A stretch of 31,394 nucleotides of DNA from NCBI GenBank assembly GCA_934726455.1, contig CAKVDS010000027.1, forward strand, positions 1 through 31,394, written 5' to 3'. Of this stretch, positions 12,492-20,510 are shown piece after piece. The position numbers were made by a program, and so were the translations under genes. The DNA comes from an uncultured Bacteroidales bacterium. Lineage in GTDB: Bacteria; Bacteroidota; Bacteroidia; Bacteroidales; UBA932. Within the stretch, counting starts at the first letter, position 1; the number at the start of each line of letters is the position of its first letter. The notes beneath the pieces were generated by a model. It saw only the letters and a list, made by a program, of their open reading frames with translations, searched no databases and was not told the origin of the DNA.

Positions 12492-12520
12492 CAAATTTAC
12501 GGATAATTATGCTAATTTTG
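12492..12520. promoter_or_regulatory. Divergent -7 boxes for the UPF0104 and PfkB genes
   Basis: Two TAnnTTTG boxes face away from each other in the 44-base gap. TAAATTTG on the minus strand (12492-12499) lies just before the UPF0104 gene. TAATTTTG on the plus strand (12513-12520) lies 6 bases before the PfkB start. The minus box has a TTG about 21 bases upstream; no good -33 element was found for the plus box. Both would give very short or no leaders. Confidence 0.5.
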
Positions 12521-12526
12521 CAAGAT

Positions 12527-13525
12527 ATGAAATCGATACTTGGAATAGGGAACGCCCTTACAGATATTCTGGCAGTCCTGCCGGACGACTCGCTCCTCAA
12601 TAATTACCATCTCCCCAAAGGCAGCATGCAGCATGTGGACATGGAGACTGGGGACAAGATATGGGCCGCACTCAAGCCGTTGGGGGTCAAGTATGTAGCC
12701 GGAGGCTCAGCAGCCAACACAATCACCTGCACCGCAATTCTCGGCATGCCGTCAAGCTTCATCGGGAAGATCGGCGATGACGAACTGGGACTCCTTTTCA
12801 AGAGCGATCAGGAGCAATATGGTGTCAAGACCGTACTCCTCAAGAGTCCGCGCTCCAGCGGACGCTCGATGGTCTTCGTCAGCGGAGGCAACGCCGAACG
12901 CACTTTCGCCGTCTACCTCGGCGCCGCCCTCGATCTGGTGCCGGAGGATCTCCAGCCGGAATGGTTTGAAGGTTACGACTATTTCCATATCGAGGGTTAT
13001 CTCGTGCAGAATCAAGCGCTTATCCGACGTGCCGTCGAACTGGCGCACAATGCCGGATGCATAATATCCCTCGATATGGCCTCATACAATGTCGTAGAGT
13101 CCAACCTTGCATTTCTGCACGACATTATCGAGAAATATGTGGACATCGTTTTCGCCAACGAGACCGAATCGAAATCTTTCACAAAGCTCGGCGATCCGCT
13201 TCTGGCGTTGGAAGAAATCTCCAAGTTATGCAAGATAGCGGTCGTCAAGATCGGCAAAGACGGCAGCTGGATCAAGTCAGGGGATGAGATCCATTTCATC
13301 CCGGCATGGCCAGCCGACACGGTGGACGCCACCGGCGCAGGAGACACTTATGCGGCGGGCTTCCTCTATGCCCACTCGGAAGGGCGCAGCCTTAAGGAGT
13401 GCGGCGAGGTCGGGTCCATCATAGCGGCCAAGGTGGTGGAAGTCATAGGGACTAAAATCGACATTCCACGCTGGAAAGAAGCCAAACGCGAGATCAGGGA
13501 ACTCTTCTCATCAAACGAAGCCTGA
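12527..13525 (+). CDS. PfkB-family carbohydrate/nucleoside kinase
   Basis: This is a ribokinase-fold (PfkB) kinase that phosphorylates a sugar or nucleoside with ATP in the cytoplasm. The start at 12527 gives 332 residues beginning MKSILGIGNALTDILA, where PfkB proteins normally begin; the ATG at 12509 adds only MLILQD and lies before the -7 box. Family landmarks are GGSAANTI (substrate loop), an F-phosphate region with GKIGDDELG, and the second PfkB signature DATGAGDTYAAGF containing the catalytic base Asp. It most resembles the adenosine kinase-like branch, but the substrate cannot be fixed. Its TGA overlaps the next ATG by one base. Confidence 0.88.
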   Translation: MKSILGIGNALTDILAVLPDDSLLNNYHLPKGSMQHVDMETGDKIWAALKPLGVKYVAGGSAANTITCTAILGMPSSFIGKIGDDELGLLFKSDQEQYGVKTVLLKSPRSSGRSMVFVSGGNAERTFAVYLGAALDLVPEDLQPEWFEGYDYFHIEGYLVQNQALIRRAVELAHNAGCIISLDMASYNVVESNLAFLHDIIEKYVDIVFANETESKSFTKLGDPLLALEEISKLCKIAVVKIGKDGSWIKSGDEIHFIPAWPADTVDATGAGDTYAAGFLYAHSEGRSLKECGEVGSIIAAKVVEVIGTKIDIPRWKEAKREIRELFSSNEA

Positions 13526-14010
13526 TGAAGAATCCGCTTGTGCTGCTCCTGCGCCATATCGCACTCAGACGCAATGAGAGCGACACGCCGCATTGTCTGT
13601 GCCCTCTGGACAGGATACGCACAGCCACTGTGCTGGTCGCCCCGATGCAGGAAGACAGCGACGCCGTCAAATCAGCCGTCAAGCAGTTTTTCAGCTACAA
13701 CAACATCCCTGTCAACATAATAAGCCCGGGAAACGGGGAACTGAATCTTGCCGGGGCAATCAAGAAAAAGTTCAGAGGGGAAAGACTCCCCGAAGGCTCG
13801 GGAGAGCTGCTCATATCCTTGGCGGACACGGACTCGATGTTCTGGCCGGAATATGAGGCACGGTGCAGCAAAGCCTGCTTCAAAATAGGACGCCGCCAGC
13901 TCAAAAACGGTGTGTTCGACCTTGTAGTCCTGCCACCCGAAAACGGCAGCACACCGAGCCAGTCGGCCGTGTTTTCTGAAATCAAAAACTACCTCAACAT
14001 AATCAGATGA
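13525..14010 (+). CDS. Small conserved Bacteroidota protein, possibly DUF6913-like
   Basis: A 161-residue soluble protein with no signal peptide or membrane span. It contains a central alpha/beta-like pattern (RTATVLVAPMQED, then VNIISPG, then ELLISLADTDSMFWPEYEA and FDLVVLPPENG) that recalls DUF6913-type Bacteroidota proteins; I recognise this only weakly. It starts inside the stop of the PfkB kinase (TGATG) and its own stop overlaps the DUF368 start (ATGA), so the three genes are translationally coupled. The ISLADTDSMFW segment is the most distinctive part. The function is unknown. Confidence 0.75.
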   Translation: MKNPLVLLLRHIALRRNESDTPHCLCPLDRIRTATVLVAPMQEDSDAVKSAVKQFFSYNNIPVNIISPGNGELNLAGAIKKKFRGERLPEGSGELLISLADTDSMFWPEYEARCSKACFKIGRRQLKNGVFDLVVLPPENGSTPSQSAVFSEIKNYLNIIR

Positions 14011-14906
14011 AATCTTTGATGCATTATCTGTCCGTGGCCCTCAAGGGCTTCGGGATGGGTGCGGCCAATGTCGTACCCGGCGTAAGCGGAGGCACCATCG
14101 CCCTGCTTACGGGTATTTACACCGACATTGTGGACTCGCTCAATGCCGTGACCGAAAAAGAAACCTGGAAATCACTGCTCGGCGGACGTTTCAAGGAATT
14201 CTGGCGCTTGATAAACGGAGACTTCCTCGTGGCCTTGCTTCTCGGAGTGCTCGTCAGCGTGTTCTCGCTTGCAAAACTTGTCACGCTGTGTCTCGATTAC
14301 TACCCGATATCGACCTGGGCCTTCTTCTTCGGCCTGATATTGGCCTCTGCTGCGGTGATGTTAAAGGGGGTCAAGGATTTCAAGGCTGCGGATCTGATAC
14401 CCGCCATCGCCGGACTTGGCTTAGGGCTTGTCATCTGCACCCTGTCTCCAACCAAAACCACTGACGACATCTGGTTCATATTCTTGTGCGGCGCCGTCTC
14501 CATCTGCGCCATGATTCTCCCGGGCATCTCGGGCAGTTTCATCCTGCTGGTGATGGGCAAATACCACTATATCATGCAGGCGATCACTGACCTCAACTGG
14601 CCTGTAATCATCACTTTCGGAGTCGGTTGCGTGGTGGGGATATTAGCATTCGCCAAGCTTCTCCACTGGCTTCTGGCCCGTTGGGAAAGGCAGACCATGC
14701 TCGTGCTGCTGGGCTTCGTGTTCGGTTCGCTCGTGAGGGTGTGGCCGTGGTATGACAGCGAGGCTGTGGAGGCGGCACAGATTCTCCGTACAGGCAGCGC
14801 CTCCCCTCTCGATCTTCAGATCCCGGAGGCTGTAGTCTTCTGCGTCATAGGGATTGCGGTCGTGCTGCTTTTCGAGTTGCTGGGCTCCAGGAAAAAGGCC
14901 GCCTAA
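14007..14906 (+). CDS. DUF368 membrane protein (PopT-like polyprenyl-phosphate transporter family)
   Basis: A 299-residue polytopic membrane protein of the DUF368 family. The family signatures are GFGMGAANVVPGVSGGTIAL near the N-terminus and MILPGISGSFILLVMGKY at about residue 170. These paired proline/glycine loops are typical of re-entrant transporter segments. Some DUF368 proteins (PopT) have been shown to recycle undecaprenyl phosphate across the membrane, so a role in envelope lipid-carrier recycling is plausible here but not proven. It is the last gene of the kinase operon. Its TAA overlaps the stop of the convergent exonuclease gene. Confidence 0.9.
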   Translation: MKSLMHYLSVALKGFGMGAANVVPGVSGGTIALLTGIYTDIVDSLNAVTEKETWKSLLGGRFKEFWRLINGDFLVALLLGVLVSVFSLAKLVTLCLDYYPISTWAFFFGLILASAAVMLKGVKDFKAADLIPAIAGLGLGLVICTLSPTKTTDDIWFIFLCGAVSICAMILPGISGSFILLVMGKYHYIMQAITDLNWPVIITFGVGCVVGILAFAKLLHWLLARWERQTMLVLLGFVFGSLVRVWPWYDSEAVEAAQILRTGSASPLDLQIPEAVVFCVIGIAVVLLFELLGSRKKAA

Positions 14907-15655
14907 AGGGCCAGGTCGAGTTCCACCGGGCAGTGATCCGACCCGTAGATCTCATTGTGGATGTCCGTACCGGTGATGCGGTCCCGCAGATTGTCTGACA
15001 CCAGGAAATAGTCTATGCGCCAGCCTGCGTTCCTCTCGCGGGCGCGCATCCTGTATGACCACCATGAGTATTTTGCCTCATCGGGATGCTGCTCCCTCCA
15101 ACTGTCGTGGAAGCCGGCGGCGAGCAGTTCGCTCATCTTGGCACGCTCTTGATCGGAAAAACCTGCGTTAAGGTGGTTCGTTGAAGGGTTCTTGAGGTCT
15201 ATCTCCTCGTGGGCCACGTTCATGTCCCCGCATATCACCACGCCCTTCTTCCCGGCGAGGCCGCATACATAGCCACGGAAATGGTCTTCCCATTTCATGC
15301 GATAGTCGAGCCGGCGCAGGCCGTCCTGTGAGTTGGGGGTGTAGACGTTGACCAGATAGAAATCCGGCATCTCAAGGGTTATCACCCTCCCCTCCTGGTC
15401 GTGCTCCTCGCTGTCCATGCCATAACTTACCCCCACCGGGTCCAGTCTGGTATATATGACCGTGCCGGAATATCCTTTCTTGGCGGCATAGTTCCAATAT
15501 GAGCGGTAACCTTCAAACTCCATGTCAATCTGTCCTCCCTGGAGTTTGGTCTCCTGCAGACAGACGAAATCGGCATCGAAGCCCTTGAAGATTTCGGGAA
15601 AACCTTTCCCCGCCACGGCCCGCAGGCCGTTGACATTCCAACTTATGAATTTCAT
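14903..15655 (-). CDS. xth: Exodeoxyribonuclease III (AP endonuclease)
   Basis: A 250-residue enzyme of the ExoIII/EEP nuclease family that cleaves DNA at abasic sites and has 3' exonuclease and 3' phosphatase activity in base-excision repair. Visible catalytic motifs are WNVNGLRA at the N-terminus (metal-binding Asn), LQETKL (metal-binding Glu), CGDMNVAHEEIDL (Asp/Asn pair) and SDHCPVELDL at the C-terminus (catalytic His). The start at 15655 is the expected one, as the protein normally opens MKFISWNVNG. The stop overlaps that of the convergent DUF368 gene. A weak TACTTTCG -7-like box lies 5 bases upstream of the start. Confidence 0.93.
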   Translation of the reverse strand: MKFISWNVNGLRAVAGKGFPEIFKGFDADFVCLQETKLQGGQIDMEFEGYRSYWNYAAKKGYSGTVIYTRLDPVGVSYGMDSEEHDQEGRVITLEMPDFYLVNVYTPNSQDGLRRLDYRMKWEDHFRGYVCGLAGKKGVVICGDMNVAHEEIDLKNPSTNHLNAGFSDQERAKMSELLAAGFHDSWREQHPDEAKYSWWSYRMRARERNAGWRIDYFLVSDNLRDRITGTDIHNEIYGSDHCPVELDLAL

Positions 15656-15708
15656 GAGACGAAAGTAAGCATTTTATTTGTATATTCGTGGGATTATCGA
15701 CAATTGCA

Positions 15709-17235
15709 ATGAGAGATCTTAGCCTTACCAATACCCTTTCACGGAGAAAGGAACTGTTCGTACCCATCAATCCGGGCCATGTCGGGATGTATGTCTGCGG
15801 CCCTACCGTATACGGGGATGCCCATTTGGGACATGCGAGACCAGGTGTCACTTATGATGTCCTCAGCAAACTGCTGCGGCATTTAGGGTACAAAGTGCGC
15901 TATGTGCGCAACATCACGGATGTCGGTCATCTTGAGCACGATGCTGACGAAGGCGAGGACAAGATAGCAAAGAAAGCCAGACTTGAGCAGCTTGAACCGA
16001 TGGAGGTCGTGCAGACCTACACGTTCCGCTACCACGAGGCCATGCGAATGCTGAACGTGGCTCCGCCGTCCATCGAGCCGAGGGCTTCCGGGCATATCAT
16101 CGAGCAGATCGAGGCCATAAAGAAGATTCTTGATGCAGGCTACGCATACGTGAGCAACGGCAGTGTATACTTCGACGTGGAGAAATACAATAAGGACTTC
16201 CACTACGGTGTCTTGTCCGGACGCAATCTGGACGACACCCTTGAAGGCACCCGCAGCCTCGACGGGCAGTCCGACAAGCACGCTCCGTACGACTTTGCGT
16301 TGTGGAAAAAGGCTGAGCCTCAACACATAATGAGATGGCCGTCACCTTGGGGCGAGGGATTCCCGGGGTGGCATCTTGAGTGCTCCGTGATGGGAGAGAA
16401 GTATCTCGGCCGCGAGTTCGATATCCACGGGGGCGGGATGGATCTGATGTTCCCGCACCACGAGTGCGAAATCGCTCAGAACGAGGCGATGCGCGGCACT
16501 CAGGGCGTGCATTATTGGGTTCACAACAACATGATCACCATAAACGGGCAGAAGATGGGCAAGTCTCTCGGCAATTTCATCACTCTGCCACAGCTCTTTG
16601 CCGGTGATCACCCGAAACTCGAACAGGCCTACAGCCCGATGACGGTACGATTCTTCATCCTCCAGGCCCACTACCGCAGCACTCTCGACTTCTCCAACGA
16701 GGCTCTTCAGGCCTCGGAGAAAGGGCTCAAGAGGCTGATGCAGGCGGCCAAGGATCTTTATGCGATGGCCGGGAAATCCATACCGCAATATCAGTACGGA
16801 GAGCAGGTAATCGCTGTCGCCCCGGACAGCTGCCCGGCAGAGAGCGCTGACGTGAAAGCCATATTCGACGGTATCTACGATGCCCTCTGCGATGACATGA
16901 ACACCCCGGTGGCGCTCGCGCACATCTCGGAGGCCGTGCGTATCATCAACTCCGCCAAGGCGAAGCAGTTGAGTCTCGGGAAGGGCGACATGCAGACGCT
17001 CGTGCAGATTTTCGACGACATAGTCTTCGGGGTTCTCGGTCTCAAGGACGAGGACGCTGCCGCCGGCTCTGACGGCAAGGTGATCGGAGGCCTGATGGAC
17101 ATGGTGCTGGAGCAGCGTGCAGCGGCAAAGGCAGCCAAAGACTGGGCCGTCTCCGACCATATCCGCGACTCCCTCAAAGCCCTCGGCATTCAGGTCAAGG
17201 ACACCAAGGACGGCGCCGAATGGACGCTTGAGTAG
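15709..17235 (+). CDS. cysS: Cysteinyl-tRNA synthetase
   Basis: Class I aminoacyl-tRNA synthetase that charges tRNA-Cys. From 15709 the protein is 508 residues; the ATG at 15688 would add seven residues upstream of the family N-terminus. Zinc and ATP-site features are present: the CGPTVYGDAHLGH segment (zinc Cys30 and HIGH-type HLGH at 39-42), WHLECSVM and HHECEIAQNE (further zinc ligands), and KMGKS at 282-286 as the KMSKS variant. The C-terminal DALR-like helical domain ends with VKDTKDGAEW. A TATATTCG box at 15681-15688 could be its -7 element, without a clear -33. Confidence 0.96.
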   Translation: MRDLSLTNTLSRRKELFVPINPGHVGMYVCGPTVYGDAHLGHARPGVTYDVLSKLLRHLGYKVRYVRNITDVGHLEHDADEGEDKIAKKARLEQLEPMEVVQTYTFRYHEAMRMLNVAPPSIEPRASGHIIEQIEAIKKILDAGYAYVSNGSVYFDVEKYNKDFHYGVLSGRNLDDTLEGTRSLDGQSDKHAPYDFALWKKAEPQHIMRWPSPWGEGFPGWHLECSVMGEKYLGREFDIHGGGMDLMFPHHECEIAQNEAMRGTQGVHYWVHNNMITINGQKMGKSLGNFITLPQLFAGDHPKLEQAYSPMTVRFFILQAHYRSTLDFSNEALQASEKGLKRLMQAAKDLYAMAGKSIPQYQYGEQVIAVAPDSCPAESADVKAIFDGIYDALCDDMNTPVALAHISEAVRIINSAKAKQLSLGKGDMQTLVQIFDDIVFGVLGLKDEDAAAGSDGKVIGGLMDMVLEQRAAAKAAKDWAVSDHIRDSLKALGIQVKDTKDGAEWTLE

Positions 17236-17243
17236 CCGCCAGA

Positions 17244-19547
17244 TTATTTCCTGCGGTCTGAGTTGTCAATGCTGCGGCTGTTGAACGGCACATAACCCTT
17301 GAAACGGCCGAATGTATACTGGAGACGGAAGAAAAAACTTCTGCCCGATCTTTGGTAAGTTTTATTGTTTAGCATCTCATCCGATATAGAACTGCTTTGG
17401 TACACCGTATATTTTGACCAAGGCTGAATAGTTCCAATCTGGACACTAAGATTATCTCCGATATTCTGAGTCAGCCCTATATTGCAGTCTGCAAGAACAT
17501 TCTTGACGCTGTTTGTTTGAATTCCCATATTCCCCAAGAATAATGACGGATCCGTATAAAAAGCATGGCAATCAAGTTTTGCTCCCTTCCATAAATCAAT
17601 TCCAGCCTGAAAATACATGGACCTTGTCCAAAAACAATTCGTCTGATCAAGATAAGAATAAGACTGATTACGGAACGATACCAACAATGACATATTCAGC
17701 CACGGCACGGGAGTCACATCAATTGTTCCACCAAGAGACAAATAATTGGATTTACCTATATTGTCATAAGTACGATATAGCGCTCCATCACCCTGAACCT
17801 TGTCATAAGCGAACACGCCATTGTTTGTATAGCGCTCGCTGACAAGAGCAGATAGATTTATAGCCCTGCCACTAGAGAACTGATACATCAGCATGGCATT
17901 GTAGTACCTCTCGTTTTTCAGATTCGGGTTGCCCTGCACGATGATGCCGGGCACGGACTCGTCTTTGTACGGGTTAAGATAATTGATATCCGGGCGAAAA
18001 GCCTCCTTATTAATGCGCAGCATCAGGGAATGGCGCAAGGCAGGACGATACACGAGACGCAGACCGTATAGCAAATCAAACGATGTGCTATAATCGGACA
18101 CCAGCTCCCCGGAAAGGTCCGCGTCCACCATCCACTTCTCTCCCATCTTCGACCAGCTGCCCTTTACGGATCCCACCTGTTGAGTATAATTGAGGTAATT
18201 GCGACTCTCGTAACTGCGGTTGACATATTTCCCAGTCAAATACCAGGTGCTCCCGCCGCGAAACATATCACCGTAGTCAGCCGACACCGTGTGCTCAAGC
18301 ATTGATGTATTGTTGCCATAAGTGCTTCTGTCTGAGCCGTTCAACAGCTGATCATAGACACTCGACATCTCACTTCCGTCGAACGCATACTGGAATGTAA
18401 GCAGACGTGACGGGTGATCCGCAAAGGAGCGCTGCCAGCCGGCAGACGCCTTGTACTTGCCGGAACGGATATCGCTGCTCCCCTCGCTGGAAGACTCTGA
18501 CACTATCGCACCGGACTTGTCCCAAAAAGTGCTCCCGGCCTTGAGAGCATTATGCGTATCGTCCACGTCCGCTGAAGCCTCCACGAACAGGCGGCTCTCT
18601 GGAGTGAAGTCATAGCTGGAGCGCAAATTCGCCACATGATGATTGTCACGTGTAGGGTCAGTCCTGTCAAATATTTCAGACCGGCTGTATTCTTCTGACT
18701 TAAGATAGTCCACATTTTGACGCGTCTCGCTGCCGTAGAGGTCTGACCAAGTATAGTTATAGGACACGTTGTAGACCAGACCACCGTTCTTCGAAGTCAG
18801 ACCCGCATAGCCACCTGCATGGGCATCATCACCGGCCTCCGCTCTCAACTGGCCAGCAATAAGATCGCCAAGAGCATCTTTCGTGTCAAGGTTGATCACT
18901 GCGGCTTTGCCTGCGTCTCGCCCTGAGGTCTGCGTCACCAGCTGGATTGACTTGAGTTTACCTCCAGTGAGGAGCTTAGTCATATATGCCTGATTATCAC
19001 CGCTCAGCAATGTACTTTTCTTACCGTTCACAGTGAATTCCACATCTTTGCCCAACACCTGGATCGCCTGTGTCTGAGGATCCACCTTCACGAAAGGCAT
19101 ACGTTGCAAGAGTTCGCGCGCAGTCAACTTTTCCGCTTCCGGGTCGGACGCCACATCATAAGCAAAACCGTTCACTTTTGTCTGCACATACTTACGCTCG
19201 GCGCTCACTTTCGCTGCATCCAGCGTCTCCTGTGGCTCAAGCACGATTGTACCCACATTCTGCTCCGCCTCTCCTGTCACGCTCAGTGTGCGTGTCACCG
19301 TACTGAACTGAAAAGCAGATGCCGACAGGCGGTATTCTCCGGCGGTCTCCGCCTCTATAGAGAAAGCGCCGTCGGAATCCGTCTCAGCCGAACTCACGAC
19401 AGCGCCACCCGCGTCCTGAAGCACCAGCAATGCCCCCGGCAGCGTGACTCCGCCGCTGTCCGTCACTACCCCTTTCAAGACTATCCCGGCGTAGGAAGGA
19501 AGATAAAGAGCAAACATGCATAAACATGCATAAAAACACTTTCCCAT
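17244..19547 (-). CDS. Outer-membrane beta-barrel protein, TonB-receptor-like (OMP_b-brl_3 type)
   Basis: A 767-residue outer-membrane protein. The start at 19547 gives a signal peptide (MGKCFYACLCMFALYLPSYA); the longer frame from 19601 begins 3 bases past the -7 box and is unlikely. After the signal come a carboxypeptidase-regulatory-like beta-sandwich (about residues 22-105, with KGVVTDSGGVTLPGALLVL), a plug-like segment (LTARELLQRMPFVKV, VNGKKSTLLSGD, INLDTKDAL) and a long barrel with alternating aromatic strands, including RPDINYLNPYKDES. The C-terminus ends in charged residues, not the aromatic residue usual for barrels. No SusD partner is adjacent, so the cargo is unknown. The last third (17340-17890) is clearly more AT-rich than the rest. 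It converges on cysS with an 8-base gap. Confidence 0.85.
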   Translation of the reverse strand: MGKCFYACLCMFALYLPSYAGIVLKGVVTDSGGVTLPGALLVLQDAGGAVVSSAETDSDGAFSIEAETAGEYRLSASAFQFSTVTRTLSVTGEAEQNVGTIVLEPQETLDAAKVSAERKYVQTKVNGFAYDVASDPEAEKLTARELLQRMPFVKVDPQTQAIQVLGKDVEFTVNGKKSTLLSGDNQAYMTKLLTGGKLKSIQLVTQTSGRDAGKAAVINLDTKDALGDLIAGQLRAEAGDDAHAGGYAGLTSKNGGLVYNVSYNYTWSDLYGSETRQNVDYLKSEEYSRSEIFDRTDPTRDNHHVANLRSSYDFTPESRLFVEASADVDDTHNALKAGSTFWDKSGAIVSESSSEGSSDIRSGKYKASAGWQRSFADHPSRLLTFQYAFDGSEMSSVYDQLLNGSDRSTYGNNTSMLEHTVSADYGDMFRGGSTWYLTGKYVNRSYESRNYLNYTQQVGSVKGSWSKMGEKWMVDADLSGELVSDYSTSFDLLYGLRLVYRPALRHSLMLRINKEAFRPDINYLNPYKDESVPGIIVQGNPNLKNERYYNAMLMYQFSSGRAINLSALVSERYTNNGVFAYDKVQGDGALYRTYDNIGKSNYLSLGGTIDVTPVPWLNMSLLVSFRNQSYSYLDQTNCFWTRSMYFQAGIDLWKGAKLDCHAFYTDPSLFLGNMGIQTNSVKNVLADCNIGLTQNIGDNLSVQIGTIQPWSKYTVYQSSSISDEMLNNKTYQRSGRSFFFRLQYTFGRFKGYVPFNSRSIDNSDRRK

Positions 19548-19603
19548 GAAATAAAAATTGGAGGTTAATAATTTTGCTTCGTGGGCTACTCGAATGCCCA
19601 TGA

Positions 19604-19634
19604 CAAATATAGCGATTAATCGAGAAAAAACAAT
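19604..19634 (-). promoter_or_regulatory. Promoter of the outer-membrane barrel gene
   Basis: On the minus strand ATTG (plus-strand CAAT 19631-19634) is followed by 19 bases and TATATTTG (plus-strand 19604-19611). This matches the Bacteroidota consensus at all but one -33 base. It places the transcript start near 19597, downstream of the ATG at 19601, and so supports translation from 19547 with a leader of about 50 bases. Confidence 0.7.
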
Positions 19635-19907
19635 ATTCTTCGAAAAAATTTTACGATTCTATGATTTTTTAATCTAATATGCTATTGTCCAATGATATAT
19701 AGTTATTACTATTTCGCAGTGTTATCAAGGCGATGGCATTAAGACAAAACTGAAAGAAAAATCAAACATTCTCCTTTCAATCTGAAAGCCAACGATAAAA
19801 TCACCTATTCCGAAGCCGAGACGCTTTCAATATTATCGTATTCTATGATATCTGCTTACAAATTGAAAGCAATATCGCATACCTGTTTCCAAACTATAGT
19901 CTACGAT
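19635..19907. other. AT-rich intergenic stretch with small inverted repeats
   Basis: No open frame with protein-like content is seen. The stretch contains CTTTCA-ATC-TGAAAG (19774-19788), a perfect 9-base inverted repeat GCTTTCAAT/ATTGAAAGC (19823-19831 and 19862-19870, 30 bases apart) and a 10-base direct repeat ATTCTATGAT (19656-19665 and 19840-19849). The GCTTTCAAT-like motif thus recurs three times in about 100 bases. Its base composition contrasts sharply with the GC-rich array that follows. The function is unknown. Confidence 0.5.
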
Positions 19908-20204
19908 GCTGTGCAGGTGGGAGCGAGAACGCGAGAAACGGCTCCTACCTGAACGGGAGAAGGGACGCAGAGTGGACTGTGGGGCAGGCAGGCTGTGCAG
20001 GTGGGAGCGGATTCGCAGAAAACGGATCCTACCTGAACGGGAGAAGGAACGCAGAGTGGGCTGTGGGGCAGGCAGGCTGTGCAGGTGGGAGCGGAAACGC
20101 AGGAAACGGCTCCTACCTGAACGGGAGAAGGGACGCAGAGTGGGCCGCGGGGCAGGCAGGCTGTGCAGGTGGGAGCGGAAACGCAGAAAACGGCTCCTAC
20201 CTGA
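19908..20204. repeat. 84-bp tandem repeat, about 3.5 copies, one hairpin per unit
   Basis: Units begin at GTGCAGGTGGGAGC, at 19911, 19995, 20079 and 20163, so the period is exactly 84 bases; the fourth unit stops after 42 bases. Each unit holds an 11-base arm CAGGTGGGAGC and a matching arm GCTCCTACCTG separated by 16 bases (for example 19914-19924 with 19941-19951), giving an 11-bp stem with one G-T pair; in unit 2 the right arm is GATCCTACCTG and loses one pair. Units differ at only a few bases. Because 84 is 28 codons, several frames stay open through the array, but none looks like a real protein. Confidence 0.9.
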
Positions 20205-20254
20205 CGAGGGCGGGGCGAGGGGAATGGAAGGTGACCGGCAAACCCGTCCTCGCC

Positions 20255-20507
20255 GTGCGCACGAGGGCAGTTCGGTGCGCACCAAGACCTTTCGTGCGCA
20301 CGGCAGCCTCGCGGGAATATGTCTCGTGCGCACCAGACGTCTTTTCACGCACGGGATCAGCCTCGTGCGCACGGCACACTTCCCTACATGGCACATGGAC
20401 AGCTCCGCTTTACACAGACATTTCTCCGCCGCGCGCCGGTACCCTTCTACCGGCACAGCTCCCCGCCTGCACTTACACAGAACCCTTCGGCCCACTCCCG
20501 TGCGCAC
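20255..20507. repeat. Cluster of six GTGCGCAC palindromes
   Basis: The exact octamer GTGCGCAC occurs at 20255, 20275, 20294, 20326, 20365 and 20500, with a degenerate copy (CACGCAC) at 20346. Most copies extend to a 10-base palindrome (CGTGCGCACG or GGTGCGCACC). Successive starts, including the degenerate one, lie 20, 19, 32, 20 and 19 bases apart in the dense part. The surrounding sequence shows no credible gene. This could be a multi-site protein-binding region or a decayed repeat family. Confidence 0.7.
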
Positions 20508-20510
20508 GGC

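Noticed and set aside
19548..19601. ATG at 19601 as the start of the barrel protein
   Set aside because: It adds 18 residues ahead of a good signal peptide and lies upstream of the transcript start predicted from the -7 box at 19604-19611.
19908..20204. CRISPR array
   Set aside because: The whole 84-base unit is conserved, with no variable spacers, and no cas genes are present.
19908..20204. Integron attC sites
   Set aside because: Hairpin-bearing units suggested this, but the RYYYAAC/GTTRRRY core ends are missing and there are no cassette genes or integrase in the window.
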